From CAYNDL01 sp964396115 (lineage in GTDB: Bacteria; Patescibacteriota; Andersenbacteria; UBA10190; CAIZMI01): 11,517 nt of DNA. Every line of letters starts with the position of its first letter. The stretch's first letter is position 1. Positions 1 to 5,271 of the stretch are shown here, piece after piece. The notes beneath the pieces were generated by a model. The model was not told where the DNA came from. It did no database searches and was given only the letters and a program-made list of their open reading frames with translations. The position numbers and the translations under genes were made by a program. The stretch is taken from contig CAYNDL010000030.1 of the NCBI GenBank assembly GCA_964396115.1, forward strand, positions 1 to 11,517, given 5' to 3'.

Positions 1-424
1 TGAAGTTGGTGTTGATATTCCGAACGCCACCGCATTGCTGGTTGAAGGTGCCGAAAGGTTTGGCCTTGCAGAGTTGCACCAATTCAGGGGAAGGGTGGGG
101 CGCCGAGGGCAATCAGCAGTTTGTTATCTGGCTAGTAGCACTGATGAGGAAAATGCCCTAGATAGACTACGGGTTATGGAAAGGACGAATGACGGATTAA
201 AGATTGCGGAAGACGACTTGTTGCGCAGGGGAGCAGGAGAGATATATGGGACAAGACAATCGGGGGGAGTTCGTCTAAAAGTAGCCAATATAACGGATGT
301 ACCTTTTCTTCTTTCGGTCAGGGCAGCCGCACAAACCCTTTTGCGAAGGGACGAACAATTGGAAAGTTGTCCAATTCTTGCCAAGAGGGTAAAGCAGCTG
401 AACGTTACAACGCACTTTGAATGA
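1..424 (+). CDS. recG: ATP-dependent DNA helicase RecG, C-terminal fragment
   Basis: This is the 3' end of recG; the 5' part lies outside the window. The reading frame is open from base 2 and ends at TGA 422-424, giving about 140 residues. Visible helicase motifs are motif V (EVGVDIPNA, right at the window edge) and motif VI (QFRGRVGR). After them comes the RecG-specific segment ERTNDGLKIAEDDLLRRGAGE followed by GTRQSG, which matches the conserved translocation (TRG) region of RecG. RecG is a superfamily 2 double-stranded DNA translocase that remodels stalled replication forks and Holliday junctions in the cytoplasm. The conserved C-terminal elements are intact, and nothing suggests truncation other than the window boundary. 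No clear terminator follows; a new promoter begins within about 15 bases of the stop. The family call is firm because RecG and Mfd differ in the TRG region. Confidence 0.95.
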   Translation, partial: EVGVDIPNATALLVEGAERFGLAELHQFRGRVGRRGQSAVCYLASSTDEENALDRLRVMERTNDGLKIAEDDLLRRGAGEIYGTRQSGGVRLKVANITDVPFLLSVRAAAQTLLRRDEQLESCPILAKRVKQLNVTTHFE

Positions 425-431
425 AAAAACG

Positions 432-465
432 CTGTTTTGACAAACAGTGAGCGCGAAACTATAAT
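432..465 (+). promoter_or_regulatory. Consensus sigma70 promoter with a dyad over the -35 box
   Basis: The -35 box TTGACA (437-442) and the -10 box TATAAT (460-465) both match the consensus exactly and are separated by 17 bases. Transcription should start near 472 and drive the two small genes at 616 and 1065. A perfect inverted repeat, CTGTTT-TGAC-AAACAG (432-447), overlaps the -35 box. It extends to 8 bp if the flanking C-G and G-T pairs are counted. It could be an operator or chance; no regulator is identified. Confidence 0.85.
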
Positions 466-471
466 ATGCAT

Positions 472-615
472 TTGGTAGGGTGGACTTCTCAAGAAGGGAA
501 GCTACTCTTTGGCTGTTCGTTTGAAACCCTTTTACAGCTTTGAAAGGAGCTGACAAGCGTTTATGGATTGAACGTTTTTTCCCGTCAGGTCTCATCTGGA
601 TGGAAGGAATCTCGT
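472..615 (+). other. Long 5' leader of the two-gene cysteine-rich unit
   Basis: About 145 bases separate the predicted transcription start from the first start codon at 616. The leader contains small inverted repeats: CTTCT-CA-AGAAG near 484-495, and CAGCT...AGCTG near 535-552 enclosing a GAAAGG-type purine run. It contains no convincing reading frame; an ATG at 563 is followed by a stop after one codon. I do not recognise a known riboswitch class. A Shine-Dalgarno-like GGAAGGA (602-608) lies 7 bases before ATG 616, which supports that start over an upstream in-frame TTG at 568. Confidence 0.4.
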
Positions 616-1032
616 ATGACGAAAGAGTTTGCGCGCTTCAACATGGAACAGCTCGCTGGAATCTTGGCGGAGGGCAGGAACATCCCTGTCTCGGAGGCGA
701 CCCAGATCGTCTTCGATGTCCGCTGCAGCGAATGCGGAAACTACGTCTTCGACGCCCAGCATGAATTCGTGCACCTCGGTTACAAGGCAGGCGAAGCATT
801 GGTTCTCTGCGGCGAGTGCGCGTTGAAGCGGCAATTTCGGCAGCTCAAGATCATCGACTTGAACTCGGGGCTGTCCATCGGTCGCGTCCTCGAGACGCTT
901 CTCGCTGGCAGGCCGCGCGTGAAGCAGATGATCGTGCCGGAAATCCCGTTCCAAACGGGATCGAATGCTCGGCGGAAACGGCGGTTGCTCCATCGGCGAT
1001 CGCCTGCACTTTTGGTGGCCATGAGTCGCTAA
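616..1032 (+). CDS. Small cysteine-rich (zinc-ribbon-like) protein, unknown function
   Basis: A 138-residue protein that I cannot assign to a named family. It has two CxxC pairs, C37/C40 (RCSECG) and C65/C68 (LCGECA), with H49 and H53 between them. This is a plausible structural zinc site of the zinc-ribbon or treble-clef kind (inference). Residues 80-115 look like an ordinary globular or helical segment. The last 25 residues are very basic (ARRKRR, HRR), which could mean nucleic-acid contact. There is no signal peptide or membrane segment. ATG 616 is chosen because GGAAGGA precedes it by 7 bases. The gene follows a perfect promoter and lies 32 bases before a second cysteine-rich gene, so the two are probably cotranscribed. 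Composition is unusual: bases 661-720 contain 36 G/C of 60, and codon third positions favour C and G, unlike the recG fragment or the genes after 1640. This may reflect high expression or transfer. Confidence 0.7.
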   Translation: MTKEFARFNMEQLAGILAEGRNIPVSEATQIVFDVRCSECGNYVFDAQHEFVHLGYKAGEALVLCGECALKRQFRQLKIIDLNSGLSIGRVLETLLAGRPRVKQMIVPEIPFQTGSNARRKRRLLHRRSPALLVAMSR

Positions 1033-1064
1033 GGTCCTCACCTGAAAGAAAGGATACCCTGACC

Positions 1065-1574
1065 ATGGCAACCGCCACACGGAGGATGGCTCGTCCATCC
1101 AAAACGATTGGAACGCAACGAGTGTCTCAGCCAGTCGTGGCTGCGCACTCTGTTTTCCAGATTCCGGCTGATCGGCCCCCCTACAGCTGCGGCTTCTGTC
1201 GTGATCGACTCAGTCAGCAGGAGCAGCAGGATCCTCTGGTCGCGCTCGTCCTGAAGGATCATTCTGTGGGTGGCAAGCCACCAATCTATGGGTTGGAGTT
1301 CGTTCACGACATTCACTCTCACGTCTGTGGAGTGAAGGCTCTCGCTCGTCTCTCCGAGTTCTCGAAGAAACCGCGTCATTGCGGGATCTGTGGTCAGCCC
1401 TTCGGAGAGGAAGAAGCGGGGGACCCCCTCATCGTCCTCACTCGTCTGGGGACGAACGGCGATCTTGCGTACAACGCGCGAATGATCCACGCCGCGTGTG
1501 CTGGACACAAGAGCATCGTCGTCGAAATTGGCAAAGCAAAGCAGATCCTTACGCCGCTTCCCGCGCGAAGCTGA
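1065..1574 (+). CDS. Cysteine-rich protein with two repeated CxxC modules, unknown function
   Basis: A 169-residue protein of unrecognised family. It contains two copies of one module. The first has C42/C45, then D56-P57-L58, then H84/H86/C88. The second has C106/C109, then D120-P121-L122, then H142/C145. In both copies the pattern is CG(F/I)C, eleven positions to DPL(V/I)xL, then a histidine and cysteine that would complete a CCHC-like zinc site. Zinc binding is inferred from the ligand pattern. The first 35 residues are basic and Ser/Thr-rich, probably disordered. ATG 1065 is chosen because AAAGAAAGGAT precedes it. The frame is open back to 816, but that stretch overlaps the upstream gene in another frame and has no ribosome site. 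The gene shares the GC-rich codon style of its upstream neighbour, and a terminator follows 33 bases later. Possible roles include RNA or protein binding; none can be chosen from sequence alone. Confidence 0.72.
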   Translation: MATATRRMARPSKTIGTQRVSQPVVAAHSVFQIPADRPPYSCGFCRDRLSQQEQQDPLVALVLKDHSVGGKPPIYGLEFVHDIHSHVCGVKALARLSEFSKKPRHCGICGQPFGEEEAGDPLIVLTRLGTNGDLAYNARMIHAACAGHKSIVVEIGKAKQILTPLPARS

Positions 1575-1607
1575 CATAGGAATGCGACGAACACACGAAA
1601 GGTGTGG

Positions 1608-1641
1608 CCGGGATGACCCAAGAGGTCGCCCGGTTTTTTTT
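1608..1641 (+). terminator. Intrinsic terminator after the cysteine-rich gene pair
   Basis: A stem of CCGGG (1608-1612) with CCCGG (1629-1633), continued inside by GACC with GGTC, is followed by eight T residues (1634-1641). A smaller hairpin, CACAC-GAAAG-GTGTG, lies just before it at about 1592-1606. The T-tract overlaps the stop codon of the convergent glycosylase gene. Read on the minus strand, the same hairpin is not followed by a T-run. Confidence 0.85.
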
Positions 1642-2209
1642 ATTTTAGTTTGGAAACAAATTTTGATCCTCGGAGGTAGAATCTCCAGGGAAGCAAGGCG
1701 CTCTCTCGTGCATATTCAACACCAACGCGTTTACTTGTTTCGATATCTGCCAGGTTAACTTTAATGCCGTCTTCACCAAACCAAAGGTCGCTATTTCCAA
1801 TTAGGTCCTGCCCATGAATTTTTTTAGTGATATTCAATTCACGACAAAGCCTTCCCGGTCCCACAAGTGATTTAGTAGTTCCATTTTCAAGTGGTTCGGC
1901 CGCTCTAATTAATACGGCGGCAGGATAATCAATCTTTTCAGTTACTACATTGAAACAGTAGTACATGCCATAGATTAGGTAGACATAGGCTGTTCCGGGT
2001 TTTCCGTATAGACCTTCGGTGCGTGGCGTCCGTCCTTTGGAGGCGTGGCAAGCCAAATCATCTTCACCCCTGTAGACCTCAACCTCTGTAATCCTGGAGA
2101 GAACGGTTTCTCCAGGCAATTTACTCACCAAGATTTTTCCAATCAGGTTGGGTGCAACCTCTAGAGTTGGTCTGGCAAAAAAACTTCTTTTAAGCTTTTT
2201 GATGTCCAT
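1640..2209 (-). CDS. mpg: 3-methyladenine DNA glycosylase (Mpg/AAG family)
   Basis: A 189-residue protein of the AAG/Mpg family, the alkyladenine glycosylase that flips out and excises alkylated or deaminated purines such as 3-methyladenine and hypoxanthine in base excision repair. Family hallmarks are RITEVEVYRGEDDLACHA (residues 39-56, including the glutamate that activates the catalytic water, Glu44 by alignment to ETEAY of the human enzyme), TPRTEGLYGKPGTAYVYLIYG (61-81) with the intercalating Tyr region, and LVGPGRLCREL (115-125). Length is normal for a bacterial member. It is the last gene of a three-gene minus-strand operon, and its ATG lies inside the glycosyltransferase gene (20-base overlap), so translation may be coupled. 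No strong ribosome site is visible. The stop codon (TTA on the plus strand, 1640-1642) overlaps the T-tract of the convergent terminator, and no minus-strand terminator is seen. Confidence 0.93.
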   Translation of the reverse strand: MDIKKLKRSFFARPTLEVAPNLIGKILVSKLPGETVLSRITEVEVYRGEDDLACHASKGRTPRTEGLYGKPGTAYVYLIYGMYYCFNVVTEKIDYPAAVLIRAAEPLENGTTKSLVGPGRLCRELNITKKIHGQDLIGNSDLWFGEDGIKVNLADIETSKRVGVEYARESALLPWRFYLRGSKFVSKLK

Positions 2210-3341
2210 TCAGGCAGTCAGTGTACAGCTTCTCCATGCGCTGGCCCATATTCCGTTCCGAAAATTCCTTGGCTCTCTGCCTGGCACTGACTGAAAATTT
2301 TTCTCTTAGCAGTTCGTTATTAATTAATTTATTAAGGGCTTCTGCGAGTATTTTCGGTTCAGGATTAACGACAAAGCCGTTTTTGTCATGTTCTACGATA
2401 TCGCGATTTCCTGGGGCGTTTGTGACAACAGCGGGTAACCCTCCGGCGAGCGCCTCGAGTGTAACGAGACCTTGGGTTTCACTCATTGAAAAATAGGCAA
2501 AGATGTCGGCTCCACATAGAGCGAGAGGAACTTCTTCATGCGGGATTTCTCCGGTGAAAATAACCTTATCACCAACTTGAAGTTTTTTTGCTAACAACAT
2601 CAGTGGTACTTTCTCAGGGCCTTCTCCTCCGATAACTAGTTTGAGATTGTCGTGCTCTTTTTCCAACAAAGCGAATGTTTGGATTAGTTTGTCAAAACTC
2701 TTCTCGCTACCAAGGCGGGCAAAAGAAAAGATGACTATCTCGTCATCCTTGATGCCCCATTCCGCTCTCTTTGTTTCTCTACTGCCATCAGAAACCTTAA
2801 AAAAGTCGGGATTTATACCCGTAGGGATAACTTCCACGTGTTTTTTAAGGCCTCGTTTTCGAATGATGTCGGCAACGGATTGGGAAGGTGCTACCACAGC
2901 ATCTACTTGATTCGCGAAGCGCATCACATTATTCAGGACAAGTTTTTCGATTCCCGATACCAGGGGCACATAATGAACATATTGTTCATACATCGAGTGG
3001 TACGTGAAGACGATCGGGATGTGTTTCTTTTTTGCAATACGTAACGCCGTTTTTCCCAACAGAAACGGATGATGGACGTGCAAAATATCCGGTTGGATAT
3101 TATTAATAATTTTTTCAGCAAAGAATTTTATGGGTAGGGGGAGGGGGATCAGCGGTTCAGGGAGAGGAAGGGCGGGAACACGGTGAATACATCTGATGTC
3201 TTCGTTTTTTTCGCTAGGGAAAGGAGCAATAAGGTGAGCCTCGTGGCCACGTAACTCGAGATTTCGCATTAACCGACGGATAGACGTCGCAACACCACTT
3301 ACGTGTGGCAGGTAATTGTTTGTGAGCATTACGATTTTCAT
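2190..3341 (-). CDS. GT4-family glycosyltransferase (GT-B fold)
   Basis: A 383-residue GT-B glycosyltransferase of family GT4. The N-terminal acceptor domain starts with MKIVMLTNNYLPHVSGVATS, containing the typical glycine-rich loop, and has the HVHHPF segment (88-93). The C-terminal donor domain carries the GT4 signature: R209 and K214 (ARLGSEK), GGEGP (238-242), FTGEIP (262-267), and the E-x7-E motif E288/E296 in SETQGLVTLEA. Members resembling this use a UDP- or GDP-sugar to glycosylate lipids such as diacylglycerol or phosphatidylinositol, or polysaccharide precursors; the exact acceptor cannot be read from sequence. Its ATG overlaps the hydrolase stop (ATGA, 3338-3341) and it overlaps mpg downstream, so all three are translated from one message. 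The nearby CDP-archaeol-synthase-like gene makes a membrane-lipid role plausible (inference). Confidence 0.9.
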   Translation of the reverse strand: MKIVMLTNNYLPHVSGVATSIRRLMRNLELRGHEAHLIAPFPSEKNEDIRCIHRVPALPLPEPLIPLPLPIKFFAEKIINNIQPDILHVHHPFLLGKTALRIAKKKHIPIVFTYHSMYEQYVHYVPLVSGIEKLVLNNVMRFANQVDAVVAPSQSVADIIRKRGLKKHVEVIPTGINPDFFKVSDGSRETKRAEWGIKDDEIVIFSFARLGSEKSFDKLIQTFALLEKEHDNLKLVIGGEGPEKVPLMLLAKKLQVGDKVIFTGEIPHEEVPLALCGADIFAYFSMSETQGLVTLEALAGGLPAVVTNAPGNRDIVEHDKNGFVVNPEPKILAEALNKLINNELLREKFSVSARQRAKEFSERNMGQRMEKLYTDCLNGHQKA

Positions 3342-4087
3342 CGGGAGTTGTCTTTTATGAATTCGGCAATTCGGGCGAATACTTCTTCTTTGCCGTGATC
3401 AATCAAAACAACATGGTAACGATCAGGAATCCATTCGACCTGGAATTTACTTGTTCCCAATTCGCTCGAGAGGATCTTTATGGTTTCTTCATCAACCGCG
3501 TGGTCCGTTGTCGACTGGACGGCGAGTACTGGGCACGTTACTTCAGAAAGTTTTTTCCGCGACCTTTGGATAGCGGTCAACACGTCTCGAGCGCAATTGA
3601 TTGGAATACTTTGGTAGTTAGGACGCAGCTTGCGGATTTCTGGGTCCAGTGATTTCTGGTACCACTTCTTCTGGTAGTTGATACCAAGCATTTTGTAGGC
3701 AAAATAGAGCGTGCGAAAAGACAATTCGTGGCGGAACTTAAGCGGCATTCCAACAACCACCAATCCTGCAAGGTCCAACTCTTTGCCAAGGGAAACCAGC
3801 AGATTGCCGGCAAAAGAAATGCCCAGGGCAAAAACAATCGGGGTGTGTTTTTTTAGTTCAAGATAACCAGCACGTACTGACTCTAACCAGTCATTTAGTC
3901 CTGTTTGTGCCAGATCACTAGGAGACGTGCCGTGCCCGGCTAAAAGGATCCCCTTTGATGTTATTCCTCTTTGCGCCAAGTACTCGCCGCATGCACGGAC
4001 ATCATAGGTTGTACTGGTGAACCCGTGCACTAATAAGCACCCTACCTGTCCTTGTTTGGGAAAAAAGAATGGTTCGGCTCCCGTCAT
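3338..4087 (-). CDS. Alpha/beta hydrolase, Est30-like carboxylesterase or lipase
   Basis: A 249-residue serine hydrolase resembling Geobacillus Est30-type carboxylesterases and monoacylglycerol lipases. Visible elements are the oxyanion segment LLVHGFTST (18-26), AGHGTSP (50-56), the nucleophile elbow LGISFAG with Ser91, the acid Asp195 in STTDHAVD, and His225 in PDRYHVV. The elbow reads G-x-S-x-A rather than the classic G-x-S-x-G. The predicted reaction is hydrolysis of short acyl esters or acylglycerols; the substrate is unknown. The start is set at ATG 4085-4087, because GAGG lies 8 bases upstream and the protein then begins MTGAEPFFFP, matching the start of Est30 (KPFFF) in position and length. 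A longer form from TTG 4132 would add 15 residues. It is the first gene of the minus-strand operon and overlaps the glycosyltransferase by four bases. No signal peptide or membrane helix is seen, so it is probably cytoplasmic. Confidence 0.88.
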   Translation of the reverse strand: MTGAEPFFFPKQGQVGCLLVHGFTSTTYDVRACGEYLAQRGITSKGILLAGHGTSPSDLAQTGLNDWLESVRAGYLELKKHTPIVFALGISFAGNLLVSLGKELDLAGLVVVGMPLKFRHELSFRTLYFAYKMLGINYQKKWYQKSLDPEIRKLRPNYQSIPINCARDVLTAIQRSRKKLSEVTCPVLAVQSTTDHAVDEETIKILSSELGTSKFQVEWIPDRYHVVLIDHGKEEVFARIAEFIKDNSR

Positions 4088-4162
4088 AATCGGTGCCTCG
4101 TTTGGTTTTTTCTGGGCTATTTCCACGTACAATTAGTTACTGGTAAACCACTGTCTATTGCG

Positions 4163-4191
4163 AGTATAGAATTAATAAGTGATAAACTCAA
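4163..4191 (-). promoter_or_regulatory. Sigma70-type promoter for the hydrolase-GT4-mpg operon
   Basis: Read on the minus strand, TTGAGT (plus 4186-4191) and TATACT (plus 4163-4168) are separated by exactly 17 bases. Transcription should start near 4156, upstream of both candidate hydrolase starts. The -35 box lies only four bases from the ATG (4195) of the divergent gene, so the two transcription units share this short region. Confidence 0.7.
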
Positions 4192-4194
4192 AGT

Positions 4195-4746
4195 ATGTTC
4201 AGGGTTATTCTTGAGTCGCTCTACCTGTTTTTGCCTGCTTTTGTTGCGAACATGGCTCCGGTAGTGGCTCGCTGGCTCAATTCGTTTCCCAAACTCGCTG
4301 TTCCCATTGATGGAAGCACACCGGAAACAGTTCGGCCGATTTTTGGGACACACAAAACTTACCGAGGTCTGGTCGTCGGTTTATTTTCCGGTATTGTTGC
4401 AGCGTTCCTCCAAAAGTTACTTGCCGATTACTCCATGTCGATCAGAGAGATCACTCTTTTTCCATTTGCTAATTGGAATTTTCTTTGGTGGGGATTGTTG
4501 CTCAGCGGGGGAGCACTTGGGGGGGACCTCGTAAAAAGTTTTGTAAAAAGAAGAATGGGTATTAGTGCCGGCGCAAGATGGGTGCCCTGGGATCAGCTCG
4601 ATCAGGTATTCGGCGGCATTCTCTTTGGAAGTTTTGCGTACTCTTTTTCTCTTGAGAATGTCCTGGCTCTCATCGTCCTGACGCCACCTTTGGTTTTGGC
4701 AATAAATTTTTTGGGCTACATAGTCCACGTAAAAGAGAATTGGTAG
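4195..4746 (+). CDS. CDP-archaeol synthase-like membrane protein (DUF46/CarS family)
   Basis: A 183-residue integral membrane protein resembling CarS, the archaeal CTP:2,3-di-O-geranylgeranylglycerol-1-phosphate cytidylyltransferase, and more distantly bacterial CdsA. Matching features are the N-terminal LYLFLPAFVANMAPV (9-23), GTHKTYRG (51-58), and the signature GGDLVKSFVKRRMGI (109-123) followed by PWDQLDQVFGG (131-141) with acidic residues D111, D133 and D136 that would coordinate Mg2+ in this family. About five hydrophobic segments are visible (roughly 5-25, 57-77, 93-110, 137-152, 155-177). The expected activity is activation of a lipid phosphate or alcohol with CTP at the membrane. Whether the substrate is an archaeal-type ether lipid or phosphatidic acid cannot be said. 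It diverges from the hydrolase/GT4 operon. ATG 4195 lacks a good Shine-Dalgarno site, so a short-leader transcript is possible. Confidence 0.82.
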   Translation: MFRVILESLYLFLPAFVANMAPVVARWLNSFPKLAVPIDGSTPETVRPIFGTHKTYRGLVVGLFSGIVAAFLQKLLADYSMSIREITLFPFANWNFLWWGLLLSGGALGGDLVKSFVKRRMGISAGARWVPWDQLDQVFGGILFGSFAYSFSLENVLALIVLTPPLVLAINFLGYIVHVKENW

Positions 4747-4748
4747 TG

Positions 4749-4777
4749 TTGACTAAAAGCTCATTTTGCGCTATAAT
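4749..4777 (+). promoter_or_regulatory. Sigma70-type promoter for the 67-aa membrane protein
   Basis: TTGACT (4749-4754), a 17-base spacer and a perfect TATAAT (4772-4777) lie directly after the stop codon of the CarS-like gene. Predicted transcription starts near 4784, leaving a leader of about 90 bases before ATG 4874. Confidence 0.82.
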
Positions 4778-4813
4778 TCGGGTAGAGTTGGTCATTAGAA
4801 AAGCAAAGCAAGC

Positions 4814-4867
4814 CTCCGGATTCTTGTAGCGCACCCTGTGCATTTCTACAGTCGGATCCAACTGGAG
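4814..4867 (+). promoter_or_regulatory. Folded leader that could hide the Shine-Dalgarno site
   Basis: Nested complementary segments are visible: CTCC (4814-4817) with GGAG (4864-4867), GGAT (4818-4821) with ATCC (4856-4859), TGTAG (4825-4829) with CTACA (4846-4850), and GCAC (4831-4834) with GTGC (4838-4841). The GGAG at 4864 is also the ribosome binding site of the gene at 4874, so the outermost pairing would occlude it. This could be a translational switch or thermosensor-like element. That is inference from pairing alone; no known riboswitch family is recognised. Confidence 0.4.
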
Positions 4868-4873
4868 AAAAAC

Positions 4874-5077
4874 ATGGACCCGCGGCTTGTTGAGCAGTTG
4901 CTTCAACTGATCACGCCCGTTGCCCTCATTGTGTTGGTCATGAATGTGACCTCCCGCATGACTGGTATCGGACAGAAATTGGTTAAGCGACTCACGGAGA
5001 AAGTGGTTTCTGGAATCTTGGCGGTGATCATCATATACGTCGCGATCGCTGCACTTTGCCAGCACTTTCACCGCTAG
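4874..5077 (+). CDS. Small membrane protein, unknown function
   Basis: A 67-residue protein of unknown family. Two hydrophobic segments are visible, about 12-26 (LITPVALIVLVMNV) and 45-61 (VSGILAVIIIYVAIAAL), separated by a short basic stretch with K35, K38 and R39. It should therefore be a two-helix membrane hairpin with the basic loop in the cytoplasm by the positive-inside rule. ATG 4874 is chosen for its GGAG site 6 bases upstream; the frame is open further upstream but without a ribosome site. It is a complete single-gene unit, with its own consensus-like promoter (4749-4777), structured leader and downstream terminator (5193-5218). A longer open frame on the opposite strand (4670-5125) is rejected because it has none of these signals. 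Function cannot be inferred from sequence. Confidence 0.72.
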   Translation: MDPRLVEQLLQLITPVALIVLVMNVTSRMTGIGQKLVKRLTEKVVSGILAVIIIYVAIAALCQHFHR

Positions 5078-5192
5078 TTTTCTGCCACTCGCTCTTTCGT
5101 CAACTATTTCCAGTCTTTGTGCCACCGGTACTTCTCTCAGACGTGCCCAGGAGCCGTTCTGGAAATACTACTGTGTAGACAACACACATTCT

Positions 5193-5218
5193 CCCCCTTA
5201 ACCGGGGGTTTTCTTTTT
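5193..5218 (+). terminator. Intrinsic terminator after the 67-aa membrane protein
   Basis: CCCCC (5193-5197), a TTAACC loop and GGGGG (5204-5208) are followed by TTTTCTTTTT (5209-5218). It lies about 115 bases after the stop codon. The stretch between (5078-5192) shows no gene or clear structure. Confidence 0.85.
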
Positions 5219-5271
5219 GTAGAAAATTTATACTGGTTGATCCTTCCTGGCTTATTAGGTAAGGTTTTGAT

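Noticed and set aside
950..1032. Possible frameshift at the basic C-terminus of the 616 gene
   Set aside because: The tail is unusually Arg-rich, but the other frame gives no recognisable continuation, so no disruption can be shown.
816..1064. Possible N-terminal extension of the gene at 1065
   Set aside because: It overlaps the upstream gene in another frame, lacks a ribosome site, and its residues show no domain. ATG 1065 has AAAGAAAGGAT upstream.
592..1098. 168-aa open frame on the minus strand opposite the first cysteine-rich gene
   Set aside because: GC-rich coding DNA leaves antisense frames open. The plus-strand gene has a consensus promoter, ribosome site and paired cysteines; this frame has none.
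1038..1577. 179-aa open frame on the minus strand opposite the second cysteine-rich gene
   Set aside because: Shadow of the plus-strand gene, whose repeated CxxC modules and terminator support it instead.
4670..5125. 151-aa open frame on the minus strand over the small membrane protein
   Set aside because: It crosses from one plus-strand gene into another, has no visible promoter or ribosome site, and the plus strand has full transcription and translation signals.
5219..5271. Strong promoter for the deaminase operon
   Set aside because: TATACT at 5229-5234 is a reasonable -10, but the position for a -35 falls in the terminator hairpin and T-tract without a good match, so it is not listed as a separate feature.
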